Part shown: positions 1 through 9,381 of the stretch, piece by piece
How the letters are laid out: each line of letters starts with the position of its first letter
Position numbering within the stretch: the first letter of the stretch is position 1
From: Nocardia sp. XZ_19_385
GTDB lineage: Bacteria > Actinomycetota > Actinomycetes > Mycobacteriales > Mycobacteriaceae
Direction of reading: 5' to 3'
DNA length: 64,000 bases
NCBI RefSeq assembly: GCF_015355755.1
Contig: NZ_JACVEE010000001.1
Span: 2,108,001-2,172,000, forward strand
Translations under genes and position numbers: made by a program
Notes under the pieces: model-generated
Databases searched by the model: none
Told to the model about the DNA's origin: nothing
What the model saw: the letters and a program-made list of their open reading frames with translations, nothing else

Positions 1-666
1 GATCAACCCGGCGGCAGCACCCGCGGTGAGCACGGCATCGGCCTGATCGCGATCGAACGCGCCCTGCTCGCAAAACACATCGATCCACTTCGCATGCGGT
101 GCACAGGCATCGATCATCTCCGCGCAGACCATCTTCACGTAGTCGTCGGCGCGGCCCGCGTACTCCGGTGGCGGCACGTGGGCCGCCAGCAGCGTCACCT
201 CGTCGGTGAACTCAGCGGCAATCCGTACGCTGCGCAGTTCGCTCTCCACCGATTGCCCATAGCCGCTTTTGATTTCGACGGTGGTGCTGCCCGAGCGCAG
301 CGATTCGTCCAGCAGCCGTCGCACGTTGGCGCGTAGCTGCTCGTCGGTTGCGGCGCGGGTCGCCGCGATGGTGGTGCGGATACCGCCCGCGGCGTATGGC
401 TTTCCGGCCATGCGTGCCCCGAATTCCTCGGCGCGGTCACCGGCGAACACCAGGTGCGAGTGACTTTCGACGAACCCGGGCAGCACCGCCGCACCACCCA
501 GGTCGTGCCCTGCGTCCGCGTCCGGCGCCTGCGCCGCCGGGCCGGCCCACGCGACCGCACCATCGTCGAAAACGACTGCGGCATCGTGGATCACGCCCAG
601 CGCACCCGCGCCGAGCGCGGGGTCGTTGGTAACCAGCGTGCCGATATTGGTCAGCAGCACCGACAC
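1..666 (-). CDS. hutI: Imidazolonepropionase HutI, C-terminal part outside the window
   Basis: This cytoplasmic amidohydrolase performs the third step of histidine breakdown, opening imidazolone-5-propionate to N-formimino-L-glutamate. The visible 222 codons cover the N-terminal half of a family of about 400 residues. They show the N-terminal beta-sandwich, then a [16 protein letters not shown] stretch with the metal-binding H-x-H pair near residues 69 and 71, and a later conserved IKSGYGQ segment. I chose the GTG at 664-666 because it opens the [11 protein letters not shown] start and leaves only 3 bases after the hutU stop. It is the third gene of a minus-strand hut operon. hutH is not visible and may lie beyond base 1. 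Confidence 0.93.
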   Translation of the reverse strand, partial: MSVLLTNIGTLVTNDPALGAGALGVIHDAAVVFDDGAVAWAGPAAQAPDADAGHDLGGAAVLPGFVESHSHLVFAGDRAEEFGARMAGKPYAAGGIRTTIAATRAATDEQLRANVRRLLDESLRSGSTTVEIKSGYGQSVESELRSVRIAAEFTDEVTLLAAHVPPPEYAGRADDYVKMVCAEMIDACAPHAKWIDVFCEQGAFDRDQADAVLTAGAAAGLI

Positions 667-669
667 GGC

Positions 670-2352
670 TCAGCCTTCCGTCATGGGGACGCGCACGCCA
701 CGCTCCCGGGCCACGTCGGCGGCGTGCTCGTAGCCCGCGTCGACGTGCCGGATGACGCCCATCCCGGGGTCGTTGGTCAGCACTCGGGTGATCTTCTCGG
801 CGGCCAGTTCGGTGCCATCGGCGATGCACACCTGGCCGGCGTGGATGGAGCGTCCCATGCCGACGCCGCCGCCGTGGTGGATCGACACCCACGACGCGCC
901 GGAGGCGGTGTTGACCAGGGCGTTGAGCAGCGGCCAGTCGGCGATGGCGTCGGAGCCGTCGAGCATGGCCTCGGTTTCGCGGTACGGCGAGGCCACCGAC
1001 CCGGAGTCGAGGTGGTCGCGGCCGATCGCGACGGGGGCGGACAGCTCGCCGGAGGCCACCATCTCGTTGAACTTCAGGCCGGCCAGGTGCCGCTCGCCGT
1101 AGCCGAGCCAGCAGATGCGAGCGGGCAGGCCTTCGAATGCGACCCGCTCCCCGGCCATTTCGATCCAGCGGCGCAGATGCTCGTTCTCCGGGAACAGCTC
1201 CAGGATCGCCTTGTCGGTGGCGGCGATGTCCTTCGGGTCACCCGAGAGCGCCGCCCAGCGGAACGGGCCGAGGCCCTCCTCGAACAGCGGGCGAATGTAG
1301 GCGGGCACGAAGCCGGGGAACTCGAAAGCCCGCGGGTAGCCGCCCTTTCGGGCTTCGTCACGGATGGAGTTGCCGTAGTCGAACACCTCGGCGCCGGCGT
1401 CCATGAAACCGACCATGGCCTCGACGTGGCGGGCCATCGATTCCCGGGCCTGCTTGGTGAACAGGCCCGGGTCCCGTTCGGCCGCGGTCTTCATGTCCGC
1501 GAACGGAATTCCGGCGGGCAGGTAGGACAGCGGGTCGTGCGCCGAAGTCTGATCGGTGACGATGTCGATCGGCGCACCCATGGCGAGCAGCTGCGGGAAG
1601 AGCTCGGCAGCGTTGCCCTCGACGCCGATCGACAGGGGCCGCTTGGCATCTCGTGCCTCAACAGCGAGCTGCAGCGCGTGCTCCAGGTTGTCGGCCTTGG
1701 TATCGAGGTACTTGTGCGCGATACGGCGATCGATGCGGGTCACATCGCAGTCCACACAGATCACGACGCCCTCGTTCATGGTGACCGCCAGCGGCTGCGC
1801 GCCACCCATACCGCCGAGCCCGGCAGTGAGGGTGATGGTGCCCGCCAGCGTCCCGCTCCCCCGGCCCGCCGCCGCGAGCTTGCGGGCGACCGCGCCGAAG
1901 GTTTCATAGGTGCCCTGCAGGATGCCCTGGGTGCCGATGTAGATCCAGGAACCGGCGGTCATCTGCCCGTACATGGTGAGGCCGAGTTCCTCGAGCCGCC
2001 GGAACTCCTCCCAGTTCGCCCAGTCGCCAACGAGATTCGAGTTGGCGATGAGCACCCGCGGCGCCCACTCGTTGGTGCGGAACACTCCGACCGGCTTGCC
2101 GGACTGCACCAGCATGGTTTCATCCGACTTCAGTGTCTTCAAGGTGCGCACCATGGCGTCGAACGCGGCCCAGCTGCGGGCGGCGCGGCCGGTGCCGCCG
2201 TAGACGACAAGGCTGTCCGGGTGCTCGGCGACCTCGGGGTCGAGGTTGTTCATCAGCATGCGCAGGGCCCCCTCCTGCTGCCAGCCGAGGGTCGTGAGCT
2301 CGCTGCCGCGCGGCGCGGATACGGGGCGGGCGCCGTCAGTGCGGTCGGACAT
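670..2352 (-). CDS. hutU: Urocanate hydratase HutU
   Basis: Full-length (560 residues) urocanase, which hydrates urocanate to 4-imidazolone-5-propionate using tightly bound NAD+. The YGGTGRAAR segment near residues 51-59 and the glycine-rich [11 protein letters not shown] segment are family hallmarks. The ATG is preceded by AAAGGAG at good spacing. The gene lies 42 bases after the permease stop and almost touches hutI, so the three genes are probably one transcript. It would be controlled by the HutC-type repressor encoded divergently at 3995. Nothing suggests a defect. Confidence 0.97.
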   Translation of the reverse strand: MSDRTDGARPVSAPRGSELTTLGWQQEGALRMLMNNLDPEVAEHPDSLVVYGGTGRAARSWAAFDAMVRTLKTLKSDETMLVQSGKPVGVFRTNEWAPRVLIANSNLVGDWANWEEFRRLEELGLTMYGQMTAGSWIYIGTQGILQGTYETFGAVARKLAAAGRGSGTLAGTITLTAGLGGMGGAQPLAVTMNEGVVICVDCDVTRIDRRIAHKYLDTKADNLEHALQLAVEARDAKRPLSIGVEGNAAELFPQLLAMGAPIDIVTDQTSAHDPLSYLPAGIPFADMKTAAERDPGLFTKQARESMARHVEAMVGFMDAGAEVFDYGNSIRDEARKGGYPRAFEFPGFVPAYIRPLFEEGLGPFRWAALSGDPKDIAATDKAILELFPENEHLRRWIEMAGERVAFEGLPARICWLGYGERHLAGLKFNEMVASGELSAPVAIGRDHLDSGSVASPYRETEAMLDGSDAIADWPLLNALVNTASGASWVSIHHGGGVGMGRSIHAGQVCIADGTELAAEKITRVLTNDPGMGVIRHVDAGYEHAADVARERGVRVPMTEG

Positions 2353-2394
2353 GAAATCTGCTCCTTTGGATCGAGGGGCGGTGCGGGGGGCGAA

Positions 2395-3831
2395 TCAGGC
2401 TCGGGTGTCGGCCATTTCGGTGTGCGGGGGGTAGATCATCCGGTCCGGCGGATTGCTGGAGCGGCGCGCGATCGGGTAGTAGATGGCGGCCGTCAGGAGA
2501 ATGCCGACGATCCACGAGATATCCGCGCCGTCCAGCATTTTCGTGATCGGGCCGGTGTACATCTTCTGGGCCAGGAACGGGATCTGGGCGACGACGCCGA
2601 TGACGTAGCAGCTCAGCGCGGTCACGTTCCAGCGGCCGTAGCGGCCGTTCACGTCGTACAGCGCTGGAATGTCCACGCGCTCTTTGGAAATCAGGTAGTA
2701 GTCGATCAGGTTGATCGCGCTCCACGGCGTGAACACCATCAGCAGCACGAGCACGAAGTTCTTGAAGTTGTTCAGGAAGTCCGCGCTGGCCGCGATCGCG
2801 ATGAGCACCGAGACGCCGGTGAAGCCGACGATGTAGGCGGTACGCGCGGCCGTCGAGATGCGGGACTGCCCGTTGAACGCGGTGACCGTGGTCAGGATCG
2901 ACATGAAGCCGCCGTAGGCGTTCAGACAGTTCACCGTCAGCTTGCCGACCACGATCACCAGGTAGATCAGCATGGCGATGAGTGCGGGCCCGGCCAGCTG
3001 GCCGACGAATCCGACCTGGTCGGAGAGGAAGGTCTTGCCGGCGCAGGCGGCGATCAGCACGCCCAGCGTCATCGCCCACTGCGAGCCGATCACGGTGCCC
3101 GCGAAGGTGGACCAGAAGGTGGTGCGCTCGCTGGTGGAGCGCGGCAGGTAGCGGGAGTAGTCGGCGACGTACGGTCCGAAAGTGAGCTGCCAGCCCGCGC
3201 CCAGGGAGATCGCGAGCAGGAACGTGGCGACGTGGAAAGGCTTGGTCCCCACGAAGTTCGAGACGTCGTACTCGCTGAAGAGCCGCACACACAGGTAGGT
3301 GAAGCCGACGATGCCGACGACCGTGGCGATCCGGCCGACGACGTGGATCAGCTTGTAGCCGGTCACCGCGACGAACGCGGTCAGCCCGCCGAAGATCAGG
3401 ATGCCGACCACCGGGGTGTCGATGTGCAGGATCTTGTTGATGGCCTGGCCCGCGAGCACCGTGCCGGTGGCCGCGAAGCCCAGGTACATCAGGACGACCA
3501 GCACCAGCGGCACCACCGCGCCCTGCACGCCGAACTGCGCGCGGCTGGAGATCATCTGCGGCAGACCCATCCGCGGGCCCTGCGCGGAATGCAGCGCCAT
3601 CACCGCGCCGCCGACCACGTTGCCGATCAGCAGACCGAGGATCGCCCACCAGGCGTCGGCGCCGAAGACCACGGCCAGCGCACCGTCGACGATCGCGGTG
3701 ATCTGCATGTTCGCGCCGAACCACAGGGTGAACTGGCTGCGCGGCGAACCGTGCCGTTCATGGTCGGGTACGACGTCGATGGTCCGGCGTTCCGGAGTAA
3801 GCCCCGCTCCGGATTGATCGTCATGGGTCAC
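2395..3831 (-). CDS. NCS1-family permease of the hut operon (candidate urocanate/histidine importer)
   Basis: A 478-residue polytopic membrane protein with about 12 predicted helices. It has the cytosine/purine/allantoin permease (NCS1) signature region WFGANMQ near residues 37-43 and the following GLLIGNVVGG helix. NCS1 carriers are cation symporters for nucleobases and related ring compounds. As the first gene of the hut operon and divergent from hutC, it most plausibly imports urocanate or histidine; this is inferred from context, not from residues. The start is a GTG (3829-3831), with only a weak Shine-Dalgarno. A plain cytosine permease remains possible. Confidence 0.85.
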   Translation of the reverse strand: MTHDDQSGAGLTPERRTIDVVPDHERHGSPRSQFTLWFGANMQITAIVDGALAVVFGADAWWAILGLLIGNVVGGAVMALHSAQGPRMGLPQMISSRAQFGVQGAVVPLVLVVLMYLGFAATGTVLAGQAINKILHIDTPVVGILIFGGLTAFVAVTGYKLIHVVGRIATVVGIVGFTYLCVRLFSEYDVSNFVGTKPFHVATFLLAISLGAGWQLTFGPYVADYSRYLPRSTSERTTFWSTFAGTVIGSQWAMTLGVLIAACAGKTFLSDQVGFVGQLAGPALIAMLIYLVIVVGKLTVNCLNAYGGFMSILTTVTAFNGQSRISTAARTAYIVGFTGVSVLIAIAASADFLNNFKNFVLVLLMVFTPWSAINLIDYYLISKERVDIPALYDVNGRYGRWNVTALSCYVIGVVAQIPFLAQKMYTGPITKMLDGADISWIVGILLTAAIYYPIARRSSNPPDRMIYPPHTEMADTRA

Positions 3832-3880
3832 TGGCTTGCCTCATTCACTGTGTGCCGCGTCACGCTCGCGGCGACTGAGG

Positions 3881-3900
3881 TGTATAGTCCTGTATAGACA
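3881..3900. promoter_or_regulatory. Predicted HutC operator between hut operon and hutC
   Basis: TGTATAGTCCTGTATAGACA carries two TGTATAG units with a 10-base repeat period, and its second half resembles the TGTATATACA core bound by proteobacterial HutC. It lies 50 bases upstream of the permease start and about 95 bases upstream of hutC, so one site could control both directions. Urocanate is the usual inducer of this family. The site is predicted, not shown. Confidence 0.6.
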
Positions 3901-3994
3901 ACCGGCTGTCAAGTGCCCGGATGGAGCGTCCCAAAGCTCGATACACTTCAGCCGCCGGTAGATATCGGTGTGACTTCAGGGATGGGTGTGGGAG

Positions 3995-4747
3995 ATGGCG
4001 ATCGCGGCGGTCGACGCGGAACTTGCTGCGTTGTTCCGGGATTCGGGCCAGTCCGCGCCCGCCTACGAACGCATCAAGAACCTCGTGACCGCGCAGATCA
4101 AGTCCGGCAGATGGTCCGAGGGCGATCAGCTGCCGTCGGAGAACCAGCTCGTTTCCGCACTCGGCCTGTCCCGCATGACAATCAACCGCGCCCTGCGCGA
4201 ACTCACCGCTGAGGGCCTGATCGTGCGGCATGCCGGAGTGGGCACCTTCGTCGCGGGCACCAAGGCACCGTCGTCGCTGTTCGAGGTGAAGAACATCGCC
4301 GACGAGATCCAGCAGCGCGGACACCGGCACCGCACCCAGGTGGTGTCGGTGTGCGAAGAGGAACTCGACCGGCGCTCGATCATGCGAGAACTGCTGCCGC
4401 GCCGGGTCTTTCACTCGATCCTCGTGCACTACGAGGACGAGGTGCCGATCCAGGTGGAGGACCGGCTGGTCAATCCGGCCGAGGCGCCGGACTACCTCGA
4501 CCAGGATTTCACCGCCCTGACCCCGAACACTTACCTGAGCAAGGTCGCGCCGCTGGAACGCGGTGAGCACCTCGTCGAAGCGGTGCTCGGTTCCGCCGAG
4601 GAATGCCGGCTGCTCGGCATCGAACGCGGCGAACCGTGCCTGCTCATCCGCCGCCGCACCTGGTCCTCGACCGGATTGGTGAGCGCCGCCCGGCTGGTCC
4701 ATCCCGGGTCCCGCAACCGGCTCGAAGGGGTCTTCGGCAACCGCTGA
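3995..4747 (+). CDS. hutC: GntR/HutC-family transcriptional repressor of the hut genes
   Basis: A 250-residue regulator with an N-terminal winged helix-turn-helix (about residues 20-90, including LPSENQL and the recognition helix SRMTINRALREL) and a C-terminal UTRA ligand-binding domain (about 100-245). HutC proteins repress histidine-catabolic genes and release DNA when urocanate binds. The gene is divergent from the hut operon. I preferred the ATG at 3995, which follows GTGGGAG; the in-frame GTG at 3986 would add three residues. A general GntR/HutC-type role is certain. The hut target is inferred from position and from the operator-like repeat. Confidence 0.9.
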   Translation: MAIAAVDAELAALFRDSGQSAPAYERIKNLVTAQIKSGRWSEGDQLPSENQLVSALGLSRMTINRALRELTAEGLIVRHAGVGTFVAGTKAPSSLFEVKNIADEIQQRGHRHRTQVVSVCEEELDRRSIMRELLPRRVFHSILVHYEDEVPIQVEDRLVNPAEAPDYLDQDFTALTPNTYLSKVAPLERGEHLVEAVLGSAEECRLLGIERGEPCLLIRRRTWSSTGLVSAARLVHPGSRNRLEGVFGNR

Positions 4748-4779
4748 ACCGGCGCCGATTCCGTTGCTACAGTTCCGGA

Positions 4780-5271
4780 ATGGCAGACGCGGCGGCGGTT
4801 GAGCTGCGGCCCGGGCGGGCGGCGGACGCCCCCGAGGTCGCGCGGATCTGGTACGACGGCTGGCAGGACGGGCATCTCGGCAACGTGCCCGACGCCCTGC
4901 TCGCGGTGCGGCCGCGGGAATCATTCGATACACGTGCGGCACAACGGGTTCCGGATACCACGGTCGCGACCGTCGACGGTGCGGTGGCCGGGTTCGTGAT
5001 GGTCGAGGACGACGAAGTGGAGCAGGTCTACGTCGGCGAGAAGTATCGCGGCAGCGGCGTGGCCGCGCTGCTGCTCGCTGCCGCCGAGCAGCTGGTCCGC
5101 GACCACGGCCATCGCCGGGCCTGGCTGGCCGTGGTCGCGGGCAATGCCCGGGCGCGCCGGTTCTACGAACGCAACGGCTGGATCGACGAGGGCGAATTCA
5201 CCCACGCCGCACCGGGTCCCGATGGTCCGGTCGCGGTGCCGGCGCATCGCTATATCAAGCACTTGGCCTAG
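4780..5271 (+). CDS. GNAT-family N-acetyltransferase
   Basis: A 163-residue single-domain acetyltransferase. The acetyl-CoA-binding motif is visible as EKYRGSGVAALLL near residues 88-100 (pattern R-x-x-G-x-G/A). It is followed by a VVAGNARARRFYERNGW segment typical of motif B. The acceptor substrate cannot be read from sequence. It starts 32 bases after hutC on the same strand, so it may be cotranscribed with it. Its position beside hut does not itself imply a role in histidine metabolism. Confidence 0.85.
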   Translation: MADAAAVELRPGRAADAPEVARIWYDGWQDGHLGNVPDALLAVRPRESFDTRAAQRVPDTTVATVDGAVAGFVMVEDDEVEQVYVGEKYRGSGVAALLLAAAEQLVRDHGHRRAWLAVVAGNARARRFYERNGWIDEGEFTHAAPGPDGPVAVPAHRYIKHLA

Positions 5272-5277
5272 CGGCGC

Positions 5278-6057
5278 TCATTTGCCGATGTGCTGCCGCA
5301 TCTTCTCGTAGTCGGGATGCAGCTTGCACCAGGCCGGTACGCGGTCGGCGTCGTAGGCGCGCATGGTGTGTTCCAGTTCCCGGATATCGCGCCAATGCGT
5401 GGCATCGCGATACAGCAACCCGATTTCGTCGGCCTGGAAGCTGCCGCCGGTATTGCGGGCCACCCATTGCGGCCCGAAGTTGATGTACTTCAAGAATTCC
5501 AGGCCCGCCTGGGTGCCGTATTGCTGAGCGTAGGTAGGGTTTTCGAGTTGCAGGCCCTGAAATCCGAGCTGGGACTTCGGGTTCTTACCCAGGTACGGCC
5601 AGCCCACCACCGTGATCAGGACCAGACCGTAGGGCACCCGAGTGTGGTTGGTCTGCGCGAGGACGCCTTGGAACAGGCCGTTGTTGGATCCGATCGCTTC
5701 CAGATACGACGTCATCGACGGATCCTGGCTGTTGCCATAGTTTCCGGTGTGCGGGTTACGGAAGATCACCAGGTCGAATGGGCCGTAGGAGGGGTGACCG
5801 ACCGCGTTCACGCCCAGTTCGACGTTGACGCCCTTCGCTTTCAGGGCCGCGATGTTGTCCAGCACTCGCGGCCCATACTGACGCTTCAGCTGGTCGAGGG
5901 TGCGCAGCTCGGTGGCCATCACATCCACCGGCACATGGGCGGCCGAGTTCTGTGGGTCGAACGCCGCATAGGCCGGCAGTTGCAGCGCTTTCAGAGCTTC
6001 CTGCAAATACTCGATCACGTAGGAGAAATCGCCGCAGCCGTAGAGGATTACACGCAT
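5278..6057 (-). CDS. BMT5-like (DUF2431) Rossmann-fold protein, possible RNA methyltransferase relative
   Basis: A 259-residue protein opening with MRVILYGCGDFSYVIEYL, which matches the G-x-G-DFS opening of the BMT5-like domain known from fungal 25S rRNA uridine-N3 methyltransferases. Further matches to that family are the spaced PRVLDNIAALKAKGVNVELGV region (64-83), which corresponds to the family's segment of asparagine, isoleucine and glycine-valine positions, and FDLVIFRNPHTG (94-105), where the family has an F-N-x-P-H-x-G motif. The Asn before Pro is Arg-Asn here. Known family members use S-adenosylmethionine; that this one does is inferred. The ATG at 6055-6057 was chosen because the motif begins there. 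Longer upstream reading is open but has no protein character. It is divergent from 6244. Confidence 0.65.
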   Translation of the reverse strand: MRVILYGCGDFSYVIEYLQEALKALQLPAYAAFDPQNSAAHVPVDVMATELRTLDQLKRQYGPRVLDNIAALKAKGVNVELGVNAVGHPSYGPFDLVIFRNPHTGNYGNSQDPSMTSYLEAIGSNNGLFQGVLAQTNHTRVPYGLVLITVVGWPYLGKNPKSQLGFQGLQLENPTYAQQYGTQAGLEFLKYINFGPQWVARNTGGSFQADEIGLLYRDATHWRDIRELEHTMRAYDADRVPAWCKLHPDYEKMRQHIGK

Positions 6058-6243
6058 GGGAATACCTGCGATTCTGCAAAAGATTGTCGCATTCCGGCAT
6101 AATGCCGGAATCTCACGATCCCAGTGTATGAGTGGAACATGTTGTGCCGCAGGCAATTCAGCCGCAGCCAAAAGGACACTCCGGTCGGTTCGCACGGAAA
6201 GTGTATTTGCTGAAAACGCCGGTGGTTCGGCAAGATCGGACAC

Positions 6244-7179
6244 ATGATCGCTGACCGCCGTACTCGTGCCGTCGCGTCGCTGCACGGCTTGGCCGTCGGC
6301 GACGGATTCGGCTCCTCCTTCTTCGTCCCGGGCACCTTCCGGGGCCTGCAAACCCGCACCTTGCCGCGCGCACCGTGGTTCTGGACCGACGACACCGAAA
6401 TGGCCTGCTCGGTCTACGCCGTGCTGGACCGGCTCGGGCGTATCGACCAGGACGCACTGGCCGCATCCTTCGCCAAGCACCACGACTTCGACCGGGGCTA
6501 CGGCGCGGGCGTGAACCGGATGCTGCGCCTGATCCGTCAGGAAAACGGAGACTGGCGCGCACTGGCGCGCGCCGCGTTCGACGGAAAGGGGTCCTGGGGA
6601 AACGGCGGCGCGATGCGGGTCGCACCGCTCGGCGCGTTCTTCGCCGACGACCTCGATCGGGTCGTGCGGGAGGCCGCGGCGTCGGCGGAAGTTACCCACA
6701 CGCACCCCGAGGGCATTGCGGGAGCCATCGCGGTAGCCGTCGCCGCCGCACTGGATCTCCGCGGACCCGAACTACTGGCCGCGGTCGCCGAGCGCACCCC
6801 GCCCGGCCTGGTCCGCAGCGGCATCGAAACCGCCGCCGGACTGCTCCATCTCCAGGATTCCCGCAGTGCCGCAGCCACTCTCGGCACCGGCCGCGATGTC
6901 TCCGCGCCCGATACCGTCCCGCTCTGCCTCTGGGCGGTCGCGAAGTACCCGCACGATTTCGCCGAAGCGTTGTGGGCCACCGCCGTCGCCTCCGACGATG
7001 TCGACACCACCTGCGCCATCGTCGGCGGCATCCTTGCCGCCCGCCTGGGGATCGACGCGATCCCCTCGGAGTGGTTGCGGAGCTGCGAACCCCTTCCGAA
7101 GTGGGCCGGATTACCTTCGGGGACAGTAGAACTCTGGTCGGGCTGGAGCGCCCCGGACGATCGCTATTCCATCGACTGA
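6244..7179 (+). CDS. ADP-ribosylglycohydrolase (DraG/ARH) family protein
   Basis: A 311-residue protein with the metal-binding motifs of ADP-ribosyl hydrolases: the early GLAVGDGFGS segment, WTDDTEM near residues 47-53, and the C-terminal SDDVDTT-AIVGG segment near 250-260 whose Asp residues bind the two Mg2+ ions. Such enzymes remove ADP-ribose from proteins or small molecules in the cytoplasm. The all-helical fold fits the composition. It is transcribed away from the BMT5-like gene across a 186-base gap, so the two may share a control region. The substrate cannot be predicted. Confidence 0.9.
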   Translation: MIADRRTRAVASLHGLAVGDGFGSSFFVPGTFRGLQTRTLPRAPWFWTDDTEMACSVYAVLDRLGRIDQDALAASFAKHHDFDRGYGAGVNRMLRLIRQENGDWRALARAAFDGKGSWGNGGAMRVAPLGAFFADDLDRVVREAAASAEVTHTHPEGIAGAIAVAVAAALDLRGPELLAAVAERTPPGLVRSGIETAAGLLHLQDSRSAAATLGTGRDVSAPDTVPLCLWAVAKYPHDFAEALWATAVASDDVDTTCAIVGGILAARLGIDAIPSEWLRSCEPLPKWAGLPSGTVELWSGWSAPDDRYSID

Positions 7180-7259
7180 ATCCGTCGTCCCGGCATGCAT
7201 TCGGCCGGGACCCGGACGTTCATTCCGAACGCTGGGCCCCGGCCGAGGAATACGCTGAT

Positions 7260-8804
7260 TTACGCCTGCACTGGAGCTTCGACCGCTGCGGGCTTACCCG
7301 AACCGTCGGAATCCCCACCGCCACGCAGCTTCCGGATCGCCATCGCGATCACCGGCCACAGCAGAATCACCGCGATGATCGCGTAAACGATTCTGGCGAA
7401 CCAGGTATCGATTAGCCCGCTCAGCGCGCCATCACTGATCTGTAACGCGCGCCGCATCTGCATCTCCGCGTTCGGTCCCAGGATCACGCCGATGATCGCG
7501 GGCAGCAGCGGCAGCCCGAATCTGCGCATGATGAAACCGATTACGCCGATCACCAGCAGCAGCACCAGGTCCACCACATCACCGGAGACCGCGTACGCAC
7601 CGACGCTGGCGAAGAACAGGATGCCCGCGTACAGGTACGGCCGTGGGATGCGCAGCAGCTTCGCCCACACCGGAGCGAGCGGCAGATTCAGCACCAGCAG
7701 CAGCACGGTGCCGATGAACAGGCTCGCGATGAGCGTCCACACCAGTTCCGATTCCCGTTGGAACAGCAGGGGTCCCGGCTGGATGCCGTACTGCTGGAAG
7801 GCCGCCAGCATGACCGCCGCGGTCGCCGTCGTCGGCAGGCCGAGGGTCAGCATGGTGGTCAAGGTGCCCGCCGCCGACGCGCTCGCGGTCGACTCCGGGC
7901 CGGCGACGCCTTCGATGGCGCCCTTGCCCCACTCGTCCTTGTGCTTGGACAGCCGCTTCTCGGTCGCATAGGACAGGAACGTCGGGATTTCCGCACCACC
8001 CGCCGGCACCGCGCCGAACGGGAATCCGATGAAAGGCCCCCTCAACCAAGCCTTCCAGGAACGGTCGAAATCCTTGCGGCTCAACCAGGCTCGGCCGACC
8101 GGAATCGCCGTGCCGGGGCGGCGGCGCAGATGCGCTGCGACCCACAGAGCCTCGCCCACTGCGAAAAGCCCTACGGCGACGATGATTACGTCGATACCGT
8201 CTGCCAATTGCAGTGACCCGAAGGTAAGGCGCTGCTGACCGGTGATCGGGTCCAACCCGATCAGGCCCAACGTCAAACCGATTCCGAGCGACGCGAATCC
8301 GCGCACCCGCGAGCTGCCGAGCACCGACGTGACGGCGATGAACGCCAGCAACATGATCGCGAAGTAGTCGGGTGCGCCGATATCCACCGCGAACTTCGCC
8401 ACCAGGGGTGCGGTCAGCACCAGCAGCGTGGTGCCCGCGATACCGCCGATGAAGTGCCCGATGGCCGCGGTGGCCAGCGCTTGCGCGCCCCGGCCCCGCT
8501 TCGCCATCGGATGGCCCTCGATGGCGGTGACCACCGAGGCGGTCTCACCCGGGGTATTCAGCAGGATCGAGGTAGTCGACCCACCGAACATGCCGCCGTA
8601 GTAGATACCGGCGAACATGATGAACGCGCCCGTCGGCTCGATGCTGTAGGTGATGGGCAGCAGCAACGCCACCGCCATCGCCGGCCCGATGCCGGGCAGC
8701 ACGCCGATGGCGGTGCCCAGCAGCACACCCACCGCGGCCAGCAGCAGATGCGTCGGAGTGAGGGCGGTGCCGAAGCCCGCCATCAAATTGGATAACGCGT
8801 CCAC
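7260..8804 (-). CDS. tctA: Tripartite tricarboxylate transporter, large membrane subunit TctA
   Basis: A 514-residue membrane protein with about 12 helices. It carries the TctA hallmarks [17 protein letters not shown] near residues 34-50 and [14 protein letters not shown] a little further on. TctA forms the ion-driven channel that takes citrate-like substrates delivered by TctC. The start is GTG at 8802-8804, one base after the tctB stop region, so translation is coupled. It is the last gene of the tctC-tctB-tctA operon and is probably induced through the divergent two-component system at 10530-12757. Confidence 0.95.
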   Translation of the reverse strand: MDALSNLMAGFGTALTPTHLLLAAVGVLLGTAIGVLPGIGPAMAVALLLPITYSIEPTGAFIMFAGIYYGGMFGGSTTSILLNTPGETASVVTAIEGHPMAKRGRGAQALATAAIGHFIGGIAGTTLLVLTAPLVAKFAVDIGAPDYFAIMLLAFIAVTSVLGSSRVRGFASLGIGLTLGLIGLDPITGQQRLTFGSLQLADGIDVIIVAVGLFAVGEALWVAAHLRRRPGTAIPVGRAWLSRKDFDRSWKAWLRGPFIGFPFGAVPAGGAEIPTFLSYATEKRLSKHKDEWGKGAIEGVAGPESTASASAAGTLTTMLTLGLPTTATAAVMLAAFQQYGIQPGPLLFQRESELVWTLIASLFIGTVLLLVLNLPLAPVWAKLLRIPRPYLYAGILFFASVGAYAVSGDVVDLVLLLVIGVIGFIMRRFGLPLLPAIIGVILGPNAEMQMRRALQISDGALSGLIDTWFARIVYAIIAVILLWPVIAMAIRKLRGGGDSDGSGKPAAVEAPVQA

Positions 8805-8805
8805 C

Positions 8806-9381
8806 TCAGAGAATTCCTTCCAACGGTCCCCCGGGCAACGTGACGCCCAGCAATTCGCCGAACACCACGTAGGTCACCAGGGCCAGCGCCACCGCGATCA
8901 GCGGGTCGCGCACCAAGTGCCTGCTGCCCAGCGCGAATGCCGCGCCCCAGAACAGGAGCGTGCCCGCGATCGGGAACCCGACGATGTCGATCAGCACGAT
9001 GTTCGCGACGAACACCCCGATCAGCAGGGCGACGGTCCGCCATTCGGGCGGCGTGGACAGGTCGACGTCCTCGCCGCCTTCGGCTTCACCGCGGCCACCG
9101 CGCAGCACATCGAAGGCCAGTGCGACGGCGACGAGCACCAGCAACGCGCCGACCACCAGCGGCATCGCCTTCGGCCCGACGGGGCCGCGCTGGGTGAAGC
9201 TGGTCGACATCCGCATGGCGTCGACGATCACCACGGCGCCCGCACCGGCGAGCAATACCGAGACCACCAATTCGGAGCGGTCCTGGAACCAGCCGGCCAC
9301 ACCGGTGCGCGATTCCGGGACGCGGTGCTCCGGCCCGGCGCTCGTCTCCGAGTCGCCGGGCTCCGGGGCTGCCGAAGTCAT
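8806..9381 (-). CDS. tctB: Tripartite tricarboxylate transporter, small membrane subunit TctB
   Basis: A 191-residue protein with a hydrophilic acidic N-terminus and four predicted membrane helices, the usual layout of the small TctB subunit. I took the ATG at 9379-9381, which overlaps the tctC stop as ATGA. Upstream reading in frame has an arginine-rich shadow character. TctB is poorly conserved, so the call rests on topology and on its position between tctC and tctA. Confidence 0.9.
   Translation of the reverse strand: MTSAAPEPGDSETSAGPEHRVPESRTGVAGWFQDRSELVVSVLLAGAGAVVIVDAMRMSTSFTQRGPVGPKAMPLVVGALLVLVAVALAFDVLRGGRGEAEGGEDVDLSTPPEWRTVALLIGVFVANIVLIDIVGFPIAGTLLFWGAAFALGSRHLVRDPLIAVALALVTYVVFGELLGVTLPGGPLEGIL

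Noticed and set aside
454..3897. A very long plus-strand open frame (1147 codons) across the hut genes
   Set aside because: It is antisense to hutI, hutU and the permease, which have clear family motifs. Its product is rich in His, Arg, Gly and Asp without any domain, the usual shadow effect of high-GC codon bias.
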